From contig JAPLEC010000452.1 of assembly GCA_026391515.1 (NCBI GenBank), forward strand, positions 1 to 27,034: a DNA stretch of 27,034 bases, written 5' to 3'. Below the pieces are notes generated by a model that was not told the origin of the DNA, ran no database searches, and saw nothing but the letters and a program-made list of their open reading frames with translations. A program made the translations under genes and the position numbers. Positions 16,901 through 23,052 of this stretch are shown here, piece by piece (the first letter of the stretch is position 1; the number at the start of each line of letters is the position of its first letter). The DNA comes from Bacteroidia bacterium (GTDB lineage Bacteria; Bacteroidota; Bacteroidia; Bacteroidales; VadinHA17).

Positions 16901-17237
16901 CGATATTGGACTGTTTATATTCAGCATTCTTATTATAAATAATGAAGATCAGCCTCTTTTCAAGGGTGTAATCGAAGAAACCCTCGATTTCCTGAAGCTT
17001 TTTAGTTGCATAATCTGCTGTATATATTGCCAGATCGCGGCCATATTCATTGAAGTAACAATCGAAATCATCAAACCTGTAGTATGTCCAGTAATAATCG
17101 AAGTACTGCACCCTGTTTTTGCCAAAGGTCATCTGATGACCGTTATAAAATTGGCCACTTGCATTTGGGTAAAAAGTACAAGCCAATAATAAGCTGATTA
17201 TCAGCTTATTAATACTTCCGATTTTTCGGTTCTTCAT
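13944..17237 (-). CDS. Surface protein: inactive peptidase-MA-like domain, TolB-type propeller and beta-barrel
   Basis: The frame is open to an ATG at 17276. I place the start at the ATG at 17237 (codon 14) because it gives a normal signal peptide (MKNRKIGSINKLIISLLLACTF..., cleavage near ASGQ) and a sensible leader after the -7 box at 17294. The protein is 1097 residues. About 30-280 resembles a peptidase-MA (gluzincin) fold, with the typical MPDWYLKGLVNYVSSGWD segment near 181. The expected HExxH helix reads VAASITEVLINEIL and lacks the zinc ligands. About 300-600 carries WD40/PD40 blades as in TolB (VSPDGQYIAYITNDWGRKRIWLYN; FAPEGSRLIFSAVKDGITDIYI). About 640-1097 looks like an outer-membrane barrel ending MFYLSFSLDF. 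It probably displays the propeller in the periplasm or at the surface. Substrate and role are unknown. Confidence 0.85.
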   Translation of the reverse strand: MKNRKIGSINKLIISLLLACTFYPNASGQFYNGHQMTFGKNRVQYFDYYWTYYRFDDFDCYFNEYGRDLAIYTADYATKKLQEIEGFFDYTLEKRLIFIIYNKNAEYKQSNIGLVTSDEENYNTGGFSRIIKNKVMLYYDGDHESYNHQVAASITEVLINEILYNADVRDRVSSSSVINMPDWYLKGLVNYVSSGWDYGTENEVKDGIMSGKFKKISHLEGDDAILAGQSFWRFIGKKYGDALIPNIIYLTKVYKNIDNGFLYVIGKNIKDLLKEWQEFYKNEHSGDRNLPGYDENLVHKSKKEQIYQKVRVSPDGQYIAYITNDWGRKRIWLYNQVTGKQRIIFRAEPRLPQKSDETYPVLAWHPSSKILTFINEEKAGLVMCFYRVNDKSTEKRNLLYFDKILDFSFAPEGSRLIFSAVKDGITDIYIHTIASGTNEQITRDVADDMNPSFLKESPDEILFSSNRLSDTLTNTGSPFEKVGLNYDLFIYNISKKGNLLTRLSEGKYNDKLLSGEIGRNKFAYVGNANGVLNRFTARFDSTISYIDTTTHYRYYLNSIPVTNYDRNIIDQSAVNGSDTYGEILYSKSRYLLRKGLLSNLKQVPENEIVISNFRKDETRMLHKADSVEQLRQWLIAEDRRRRDTLTKPLYEYYIKNEPIDINHYIFEKEKQNYYEQLWRKDYMDIDLDTGELQLPLQRIYQTSFYNSYIVDQIDFSFLNNSYQVYSSGAPYYNPGINGLVRFGVLDLFEDYRITGGIRLSGNFDSNEYLISVENLKGKFDKQLIFHRMAFFSSNDTTLFKTHTHNIYLSYAKPITPVLALKGTLSYRYDRHVYLSTDMVTLNSKAFSQHWASLKGEIIFDNTRRRCVNIYYGTRFKIFGEYYKELTARKSGMFVVGADFRKYTKIHRELIWANRFAASTSFGPTKLIYYLGGVDNWMGYFFTKYPMFDYSIPVDPDMNYGFQALATNLRGFSQNVRNGNNFALINSEIRWPVIRYLAGHPLRSNFLNSLQVVGFGDIGTAWTGTSPWSGKNYYDSETITNGPVKVTLDTNHEPVVAGFGFGARMQLLGYFIRADWAWGIEDNYLMPKMFYLSFSLDF

Positions 17238-17293
17238 GAAATCAGCCGGATTTTTATTAATTAAATTTTGTTCCATTTACCCGGTCTTCGCAA

Positions 17294-17324
17294 CAAAACT
17301 AATGATATTATGTTTTATAATATC
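17294..17324 (-). promoter_or_regulatory. -7 box and inverted repeat upstream of the propeller/barrel gene
   Basis: On the minus strand TAGTTTTG (17294-17301) matches TAnnTTTG exactly. A perfect inverted repeat GATATTAT-GTTTT-ATAATATC (17304-17324) lies immediately upstream, where the spacer between -7 and -33 would be, and a TTG (17325-17327) borders it at a slightly long spacing of 23 bp. The position suggests a repressor site; this is inference. Confidence 0.4.
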
Positions 17325-17484
17325 CAAAAAGGTTAAACTTTATTATTTTTGCTCAATTTTAAATTTTTTTTCTGGTCTGATTTTTGTACAATGCCATGCA
17401 ACCATTTCCCGACCGGAGTTGTTAATATAAAAAACCGGATTTGAACGGGATTTATTATATTTAACAGATAATATTTATAAAAAT

Positions 17485-18588
17485 ATGAAAAGATTATTTC
17501 TGCTTTGTTCGATTTTAGCAATCGGCGCATTGACATTTGCACAACCGATAATGAAGCTTTCAGCATCTGATCATGATTTCGGAACCTTCAAGGAAGAGGC
17601 CGGCAAACAAACCTTCGATTTTATTGTAACGAATGCTGGAAACGCTCCTCTGGTTATACAGAATATTGTTGCATCCTGCGGATGTACTACTCCGGAATGG
17701 ACAAAAGGACCTATACCAGCTGGTGGAACAGGAAAAATAACAGCGATTTATGATCCTAAAGATCGTCCCGGGCAATTCAACAAAACACTCTCTGTCTATA
17801 CAAACTCAAAACCTGAAATTATTGTTCTGACAATAAAGGGAGAAGTAATCGCCCATGAAAAATCCATTGAAGAATTATTTACTTTCCCTGTCGACTCAAT
17901 AAGATTTGAGAGCAATCATTTTGCTTTTACCAACGTCAAGAAGACTGAAAAGAAAATAAGGGTTATGCAGGTTGTTAATCCATCCAAAAAGCCGGTAAAA
18001 ATTGAATTTGATCAGCTTCCTCCGCATCTTACTCTGAAGGCAAATCCGGAAACCCTGGAACCAGGGCATAAAGGAATTATAGAAGGGACATACGATGCCA
18101 CAAAGAACAGTCAATGGGGAAATGTTTATGATATGGTTAAGATCAAGCTTAACGGTGTTGTTCTGGAGACCATTTACTATTATGTTTCAGCAAATCTTGT
18201 GGAAGATTTCTCATCATTAACAAAGGAAGATCTGGAAAAAGCTCCTAAATTTCAAATTGCTAATAAATCAGTTGATCTTGGGAAAATCAAGGGATCGACT
18301 GCAAATGATGTTGAGTTCAAATTCACAAATGCCGGGAAAAGAGATCTGATGATACGAAATGTGAGAGCTCAGTGCGGTTGCACAGCTGTTCAGCAAAGTC
18401 CTCAGGGTGTTGGCATTAAACCTGGTGAATCGAGTTCAATTAAAGCAGTTTTCAACTCCGGAAGTTATAAAGGGAAACAAATAAAGACTATTTATGTTTA
18501 TACAAATGATCCGATGAACTCCGAAGTAGTTCTTATGATTAATGCTGATGTTGAACAGCCTGAAGCAGCTCAACCACCAGCACATTAA
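17485..18588 (+). CDS. Exported protein with two DUF1573 domains
   Basis: This 367-residue protein has a clear signal peptide (MKRLFLLCSILAIGALTFAQ, cleavage after about residue 20). It carries two copies of the Ig-like DUF1573 domain. The first spans about 25-122 and contains VTNAGNAPLVIQNIVASCGCTTP with the hallmark CGC at 65-67 and VYTNSKPEIIVLTIKG. The second spans about 256-355 and contains FTNAGKRDLMIRNVRAQCGCT, with CGC at 297-299, and VYTNDPMNSEVVLMINADV. A divergent Ig-like region lies between them. It is presumably periplasmic or outer-membrane associated. Function is unknown; the paired cysteines could bind metal or form disulfides. A strong hairpin terminator follows, so it is transcribed separately from meaB. 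Confidence 0.92.
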   Translation: MKRLFLLCSILAIGALTFAQPIMKLSASDHDFGTFKEEAGKQTFDFIVTNAGNAPLVIQNIVASCGCTTPEWTKGPIPAGGTGKITAIYDPKDRPGQFNKTLSVYTNSKPEIIVLTIKGEVIAHEKSIEELFTFPVDSIRFESNHFAFTNVKKTEKKIRVMQVVNPSKKPVKIEFDQLPPHLTLKANPETLEPGHKGIIEGTYDATKNSQWGNVYDMVKIKLNGVVLETIYYYVSANLVEDFSSLTKEDLEKAPKFQIANKSVDLGKIKGSTANDVEFKFTNAGKRDLMIRNVRAQCGCTAVQQSPQGVGIKPGESSSIKAVFNSGSYKGKQIKTIYVYTNDPMNSEVVLMINADVEQPEAAQPPAH

Positions 18589-18606
18589 TAAGAGACAGAT
18601 ACTTTA

Positions 18607-18648
18607 AAAAGGGTGCCGGAAAGTTATCTGGCACCCTTTTATTATTTT
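18607..18648 (+). terminator. Rho-independent terminator after the DUF1573 gene
   Basis: AAAAGGGTGCC (18607-18617) pairs perfectly with GGCACCCTTTT (18630-18640). The 12-nt loop can shorten through further GA/TC pairing. A T-rich tract follows the right arm. It sits 19 bp after the DUF1573 stop and 22 bp before the meaB ATG. Confidence 0.85.
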
Positions 18649-18669
18649 TACATCAGGATATTTTAAAAT

Positions 18670-19548
18670 ATGGCAGAAAGAAATAAATACAAAAGCGCAG
18701 TAAATATTCAAAAGGGTATTTATCATCCCCCAAGTGTAAATCCTGATGTTTTCAATGGAAAAGGAAGAATAAAAAAGAAGAAATACTCGGTTGATGAATA
18801 TGTATCAGGCATTCTGGCCGGAAACAGGACCATTCTAAGTCAGGCTATCACTCTTACAGAGAGCTTATTACCAAAGCATTATGATGCTATTCAATCAATA
18901 ATCGAAAAGTGTCTTCCATATAGTGCAAAATCAATAAGAATTGGAATTACCGGAGTGCCTGGAGTTGGGAAAAGCACTTTTGTTGAATCTTTCGGATTAT
19001 ATATCACGGACAAAGGAAGAAAACTTGCAGTGCTGGCAATTGATCCCAGCAGCGGGCAGACAAAAGGGAGCATTCTTGGTGATAAAACGAGAATGGAAAA
19101 GCTGAGCATTCATCCGCAGGCTTTTATCAGGCCTTCACCTGCTGCAGGGGCACTGATTACAAAAGCCGATGGTACAAATAAGGTTGCTGCCGAAAGTGCA
19201 CGGGTATTATATCAAAATGCTCTTGGCTTGTTCCCTGCACCTCCTTCGGGATGGAAGCCTGAAGTAGTTACGTGCTCAACCTTCGAGAATACCGGAATTT
19301 CTGAACTTTGGAATAAAATCATCCATTATAATTCATTTACCAGACAGAATGGTTATTTTGAAAAACGGAGGAAACAACAGGCAGTCATCAGAATGAATGA
19401 TGCTATACTTGATTATCTTAACTCTTCATTTTATAATAACCCGGGAGTAAAATCAATGATGCCACGGCTTGAACAGCAATTATTTGAAGAGAAAATCACT
19501 TCATATAAAGCAGCAATACAATTAATTGATAAATACCTCAAAAAGTAA
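18670..19548 (+). CDS. meaB: MeaB/ArgK-family G3E GTPase with internal in-frame deletion
   Basis: MeaB is the GTPase chaperone that protects and loads B12-dependent methylmalonyl-CoA mutase in the cytoplasm. Clear family features are GITGVPGVGKSTF (P-loop, 92-104), LAIDPSSGQTKGSILGDKTRM (122-142), AFIRPSP (151-157), a KAD-type G4 motif ITKADGTN (163-170), PPSGWKPEVVTCSTFENTGISELW, and the C-terminal dimerisation helices with NGYFEKRRKQQ. Compared with my memory of E. coli ArgK, about 68 residues are missing between AAGAL and ITKADG (around base 19150-19158). That is the stretch with RTRE, the ETVGVGQSE switch/G3 region and GAGDELQGIKRGI. The remaining 292 residues are in frame. Such a protein should not cycle GTP normally. 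It may be a decayed gene, a strain-specific deletion or an assembly error. No mutase gene is nearby. Confidence 0.88.
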   Translation: MAERNKYKSAVNIQKGIYHPPSVNPDVFNGKGRIKKKKYSVDEYVSGILAGNRTILSQAITLTESLLPKHYDAIQSIIEKCLPYSAKSIRIGITGVPGVGKSTFVESFGLYITDKGRKLAVLAIDPSSGQTKGSILGDKTRMEKLSIHPQAFIRPSPAAGALITKADGTNKVAAESARVLYQNALGLFPAPPSGWKPEVVTCSTFENTGISELWNKIIHYNSFTRQNGYFEKRRKQQAVIRMNDAILDYLNSSFYNNPGVKSMMPRLEQQLFEEKITSYKAAIQLIDKYLKK

Positions 19549-19568
19549 TGGTTATTTACAATTATTAA

Positions 19569-19576
19569 TATCTTTG
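19569..19576 (+). promoter_or_regulatory. -7 element upstream of the TlpA-type gene
   Basis: TATCTTTG is an exact TAnnTTTG match, 47 bp before the ATG at 19624, implying a leader of about 40 nt. No good -33 TTG is visible. It suggests the gene is transcribed independently of meaB. Confidence 0.45.
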
Positions 19577-19623
19577 GCCGAATTTTTTAAATTGGAATCT
19601 GATAATTTATTTAAATAATAAAT

Positions 19624-20724
19624 ATGAAAAGGATCATCTATCTGTTTGTTTCAGTGGCACTTATGGTTGCCTGCACGTCAGAACCTCACTTTGTTGTAAA
19701 AGGAAATATCGAAGGTTCCGACAGTGTTACATTCATGCTTCTAAGCAGAGAATCCGGGAAAATTGTTTCACTCGACTCTGCCATTTCTGATAAAGGTATT
19801 TTTAAAATGAGCGGAACTATTGAATACCCGTATATGGTATTTCTCATTGCCAGTAATACCATGAACAGGGCGCAGTTTTTCCTGGAAAATTCTGAAATCA
19901 CTATTACCGGTAAGCTTGACTCGCTTTCTGACGCAAAGATATCAGGTTCAAAGACACAGGATGAATACCAGAGTCTTATTGACGCCAAAAAAACGCTGGG
20001 GAATAAGTTTATGAGCATTATGGATGAATTTCAGGTCGCAAGGCAGGAAAATAATTCAGAAAAAGTCGCCCAGCTTCAAAAAGAGCTTATTGATCTTGAA
20101 AATGAAATTAATCAGATAGATAAGGATTTTGTGAAAAATAATCCTTCTTCGTATGTAACCCCATCAATTCTAGCGAGCATGAGCTTAGGCATGGAGGCTA
20201 ACGAGATAGAAGCAGCTATCAATGCATTGGATATCAGCGTTGCAAAAGTACCAGTAATTCAAGAACTTAAAACGAAGGCTTCTGCAATGAAAGCCGTTTC
20301 TGTTGGCCAGAAAGCTCCAGATTTTACATCAAATGACGTTAATGGCAATCCCGTTTCTCTTTCTTCAAAAATCGGAACAAAACTTCTTCTTGTCGATTTC
20401 TGGGCTGCATGGTGCGGTCCCTGCCGGGGTGAGAATCCCAATGTTGTAAAGGTTTATAACGAATTCCATAAAAAGGGATTTGATGTTTTTGGAGTATCTC
20501 TCGACAGGGAAAAAGAAGAGTGGGTTAAAGCCATTGCTGATGATAAGCTTACTTGGACTCATGTTTCCGACCTTCAGTACTGGAACAGTGCAGCTGCAAA
20601 ACTTTATGCCGTAAATTTAATACCTGCCAATTTCCTCCTCGACGAAACCGGAACTATTATTGCCAGGAACCTGAGAGGCGATGATCTCTTTAATAAAATT
20701 AACGAGGTTCTTGGGAAGAAGTAA
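19624..20724 (+). CDS. DUF4369/TlpA-family thioredoxin-like lipoprotein
   Basis: This 366-residue lipoprotein has the signal MKRIIYLFVSVALMVAC and a lipobox ending at Cys17. A DUF4369 beta-domain spans about 20-115 (VVKGNIEGSDSVTFMLLS... DKGIFKMSGTIEYPYMVFL). A helical linker follows at about 115-220, and then an AhpC/TSA-type thioredoxin domain from about 225 to the end (GQKAPDFTSNDVNG). The redox motif WCGPC has Cys264 and Cys267, and the cis-Pro loop is NLIPANFLLD. This architecture is common in Bacteroidota periplasmic disulfide reductases of the TlpA/ResA type, with likely targets being exported or cytochrome c cysteines. The substrate cannot be read here. The gene is convergent with the two-component system across a long palindromic repeat. 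Confidence 0.93.
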   Translation: MKRIIYLFVSVALMVACTSEPHFVVKGNIEGSDSVTFMLLSRESGKIVSLDSAISDKGIFKMSGTIEYPYMVFLIASNTMNRAQFFLENSEITITGKLDSLSDAKISGSKTQDEYQSLIDAKKTLGNKFMSIMDEFQVARQENNSEKVAQLQKELIDLENEINQIDKDFVKNNPSSYVTPSILASMSLGMEANEIEAAINALDISVAKVPVIQELKTKASAMKAVSVGQKAPDFTSNDVNGNPVSLSSKIGTKLLLVDFWAAWCGPCRGENPNVVKVYNEFHKKGFDVFGVSLDREKEEWVKAIADDKLTWTHVSDLQYWNSAAAKLYAVNLIPANFLLDETGTIIARNLRGDDLFNKINEVLGKK

Positions 20725-20732
20725 GTCCGTAT

Positions 20733-20818
20733 AGTCTATAAAGTTCATAAAGTCTAAAGTTCATAAAGTCATAATATTAGATGACTTTAAGGACTTTAGA
20801 CTTTAAGGACTTTAGACT
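20733..20818. repeat. Long imperfect palindrome of tandem AAGTCTAAAGTTCAT-type units
   Basis: The left arm (20733-20772) contains two tandem copies of a TAAAGTTCATAAAGTC-like unit. The right arm (20781-20818) contains two copies of CTTTAAGGACTTTAGA. The arms are complementary over about 38 bp, with a few two-base mismatches and one 2-nt indel, around the loop AATATTAG. It separates the convergent tlpA-like and response-regulator genes and can fold in either transcript, so it may act as a bidirectional terminator. Its last bases (20812-20818) overlap the final codons of the response-regulator gene, including its TAA stop. Confidence 0.75.
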
Positions 20819-21489
20819 GTACTAATTTCTTCCATTATAAACCCGGTCCCCCTCACTGTACGGATATCGATATTTTTATCTTCCGAGATATATTTTCGCA
20901 GACGGCTGATAAACACATCCATGCTTCTTCCGAGAAAATAGTCGTCTTCACCCCAGATTTCGTTGAGGATATCTTCTCTTGCAAGAACTTTATTCTTATT
21001 GATAATGAAGTACTTAAGTAACTGAGCTTCCTTCAGAGTAAGCTTTTCCTTTGTGTTCCCACAAATAAGTTCAAGCGAATTGAACTTAAGCACTGTCGAT
21101 GAAATCTTAAATTCATCATTTGCCGAAGAATAACTGCGTTTTAGAATATTATTTATGCGAAGTATAAGTACTTCAGGGTCAAAAGGTTTTGTTATGTAAT
21201 CATCGGCCCCGATTTTCAATCCCCTGACAATATCTTCCTTAAGACTTTTTGCGGTCAGATAAATAAGAGGAACATCCGGTTGTGCCTCTTTTATTTTTTC
21301 GCCAAGTGTGAAGCCATCCATTTCAGGCATCATTACATCAAGGACGCAAATATCAGGCTTCTCCTGACTGAATAATTCCCATGCCTCCTTGCCATCGCGT
21401 GCCAGGGTTACGTCAAAACCACTGATGGTGACATATTGAGATAGGATATTTCCGAAATCCCTGTCGTCTTCTGCTAATAAAACTTTCAT
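20812..21489 (-). CDS. OmpR-family response regulator (RprY-like)
   Basis: This 225-residue DNA-binding regulator has a receiver domain (1-120) with acidic pair Asp8/Asp9, phosphoacceptor Asp51 in CVLDVMMPEMDG, Thr79 in IYLTAKSLKED, and Lys101 in GADDYITKPFDPE. A winged-helix DNA-binding domain follows (about 128-222) with TLKEAQLLKYFIINKNKVLAREDIL, the recognition-helix region SMDVFISRLRKYI and the wing VRGTGFIME. The GFTLGEKI...LTAKSLKEDIVRGLKIGADDYITKPF stretch closely resembles my recollection of Bacteroides RprY. It is 16 bp downstream of its kinase gene on the same strand. The likely target is the CATTAAC repeat array at 22958-23012. The C-terminal TV and the stop codon come from the palindromic repeat. 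Confidence 0.94.
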   Translation of the reverse strand: MKVLLAEDDRDFGNILSQYVTISGFDVTLARDGKEAWELFSQEKPDICVLDVMMPEMDGFTLGEKIKEAQPDVPLIYLTAKSLKEDIVRGLKIGADDYITKPFDPEVLILRINNILKRSYSSANDEFKISSTVLKFNSLELICGNTKEKLTLKEAQLLKYFIINKNKVLAREDILNEIWGEDDYFLGRSMDVFISRLRKYISEDKNIDIRTVRGTGFIMEEISTV

Positions 21490-21505
21490 AGCCTAAGATA
21501 ATTAT

Positions 21506-22894
21506 TTAAAAAGGTATTGTTACTGTAAAGATACTACCTTTTCCCGGTTTACTGCTTACAGTCACATCTCCACCATGAGCAACTGCAATTTTTTTAACGT
21601 AGTATAATCCAAGTCCCAATCCTTTGTATTTGTGAATGTTACCGGTAGTGGCCCGATAAAACTTATCAAAGACATGCTTTTGGTCAGTCTTGCTAATCCC
21701 GATGCCGTTATCAGCGACTTTTATGCAGATCTTTTGATCGTCAACAATTCCTTCTACATTTATAACAGGCTCTTTCTCAGAATATTTCACGGCATTTGAA
21801 AGAAGATTATTGATCATGGTTGTAAAATAAACCAGGTCAATATCGGCTTTGGCTCCGTTAAAAAGATATTTCTGGTTCAGCTCGGCGCAATTACCGCACC
21901 CTGTTTTAAAGCTGTCAACAATATCACTCATCACTTCCTCAATATCGATTTTTTTCCTGTAGAGCTGGAACTGGGTTCTTTCCCACATGCTTATTTCCAG
22001 GATCATGTTGATAAGCTGATTAAGATGAACGCTCTGCTTGCCGATCAATTTTGCCGTTTCAAGGATCTTTGACTCGTCAATTCTTATTTTCTCCATTTCA
22101 AGAGTCTTCCCGGCAACAGTTATTGTTGCCAGGGGAGTCTTGAGCTCATGGGTCATATTGTTTATAAAGTCGGTTTTGAGATTTGATAACCTCTTCTCTT
22201 CCATCAGGTTGCGATAAGTAATAAGAAAGAGGATTACGACAATAAGAATACTTAAAATGCTTAATCCCAGTGAAGCGGCTGTCTGCTTCAGGACCAGCTT
22301 CTGCTTATCAGAAAAATCGATATAGTATTCAAAGAAAAAAATGTAATAATTACTGATAAGCCGCGGACGATATACCCAGATTCCTGATTTTGAATCGCCT
22401 GTCGGGGTCATCATCCCTCCGGGACCAAAAGGTCGTCGGTTTGAAAAAGAATCACTCCGGTAAATAACCAGGGTATCCGCATTGATTATTTCCAGGTCAC
22501 TTATAGTAATCTTGTAATTAAAATCCTTCTCAAATCCCTGGTTTTCAAAATATGAAGAAAGGTATGTGGTAAAATCCTGTTCCTTGTTCAATACTGTTGT
22601 GAAATAATTAAGTATTTCTTTCTTCTTTTCGTCAAGCTTCTGCTCATCTTTTATCAATGGCAGCTCCTTTACTACCTGTTCTGAGTATTTGTTCAGAATA
22701 AACATTACCGTGTCATGCACTGATATTCTTGATCCGCGGAGTGAATTTATAGCGTACTGTGTCAACGACCTGTACCTCAGGGTGAGCATTTCATTTTGCT
22801 GCTTCCAGTGTCCCCTGATTATAATGATCTGAGCTAAAATTATCACAACTATAGCCAGGATACCAAGGAGGAGAACAGTATTCCTTTTTTGCAT
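21506..22894 (-). CDS. Membrane sensor histidine kinase (RprX-like)
   Basis: The frame extends to a TTG at 22915, but that TTG lies in a perfect -7 promoter box. The ATG at 22892-22894 (MQKRNTVLLLG) is therefore preferred, giving 462 residues. The first membrane helix is at about 5-26. A periplasmic sensor domain follows at about 30-205, with no family I recognise. The second helix is at about 210-228. The HisKA domain has the phosphoacceptor His249 in NNMTHELKTPLA. The HATPase domain has N box INNLLSNAVKYSE (about 362-373), G1 VADNGIGIS (about 393-401) and G2 GLGLGLYYVKK. GCGNC near 332-336 is a small cysteine pair between helix and ATPase domains. It is co-transcribed with the response regulator and divergent from the secreted coiled-coil gene. 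Confidence 0.94.
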   Translation of the reverse strand: MQKRNTVLLLGILAIVVIILAQIIIIRGHWKQQNEMLTLRYRSLTQYAINSLRGSRISVHDTVMFILNKYSEQVVKELPLIKDEQKLDEKKKEILNYFTTVLNKEQDFTTYLSSYFENQGFEKDFNYKITISDLEIINADTLVIYRSDSFSNRRPFGPGGMMTPTGDSKSGIWVYRPRLISNYYIFFFEYYIDFSDKQKLVLKQTAASLGLSILSILIVVILFLITYRNLMEEKRLSNLKTDFINNMTHELKTPLATITVAGKTLEMEKIRIDESKILETAKLIGKQSVHLNQLINMILEISMWERTQFQLYRKKIDIEEVMSDIVDSFKTGCGNCAELNQKYLFNGAKADIDLVYFTTMINNLLSNAVKYSEKEPVINVEGIVDDQKICIKVADNGIGISKTDQKHVFDKFYRATTGNIHKYKGLGLGLYYVKKIAVAHGGDVTVSSKPGKGSIFTVTIPF

Positions 22895-22912
22895 AATCTT
22901 AAGTTTTCTTTT

Positions 22913-22920
22913 CAAAAGTA
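22913..22920 (-). promoter_or_regulatory. -7 element of the kinase-regulator operon
   Basis: The minus strand reads TACTTTTG, an exact TAnnTTTG match. Transcription would start near 22906, about 12 nt ahead of the ATG at 22894. The CATTAAC repeats start about 38 bp further upstream, so autoregulation is possible. Confidence 0.45.
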
Positions 22921-22957
22921 TTCAATTTTTTTCAGAAGTTCCGGGAATCAGGTCAAA

Positions 22958-23016
22958 CATTAACCCGACATTAACCTGGCATTAACAAAACACACGAATG
23001 AATGGCATTAACTTTG
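22958..23016 (+). promoter_or_regulatory. CATTAAC direct-repeat operator and -7 box for the secreted coiled-coil gene
   Basis: CATTAAC occurs at 22958-22964, 22969-22975 and 22980-22986, exactly 11 bp apart, and again at 23006-23012. The fourth copy overlaps TAACTTTG (23009-23016), a perfect TAnnTTTG -7 box. The three phased copies end 22 bp before the -7 box, where the missing -33 element would be. OmpR/PhoB-type winged-helix regulators bind 11-bp direct repeats overlapping the -35 region, so binding by the adjacent regulator is a reasonable inference. The gene's ATG is at 23053. Confidence 0.65.
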
Positions 23017-23052
23017 AATCAACTAACTGAGAACTATTAAAGCAAGGCAGTC

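Noticed and set aside
16794..17189. 131-codon plus-strand frame rich in Ile and Phe, resembling a membrane protein
   Set aside because: It is antisense to the N-terminal domain of the propeller/barrel gene; the hydrophobicity is a by-product of Asn/Asp/Tyr-rich codons on the coding strand.
17344..17351. TATTTTTG as the promoter of the DUF1573 gene
   Set aside because: It matches the -7 consensus but lies 134 bp before the ATG with no -33 element, in AT-rich DNA where chance matches are common.
20733..20818. CRISPR-like tandem units
   Set aside because: The units are adjacent, very short and arranged as an inverted pair, with no spacers and no cas genes in the window.
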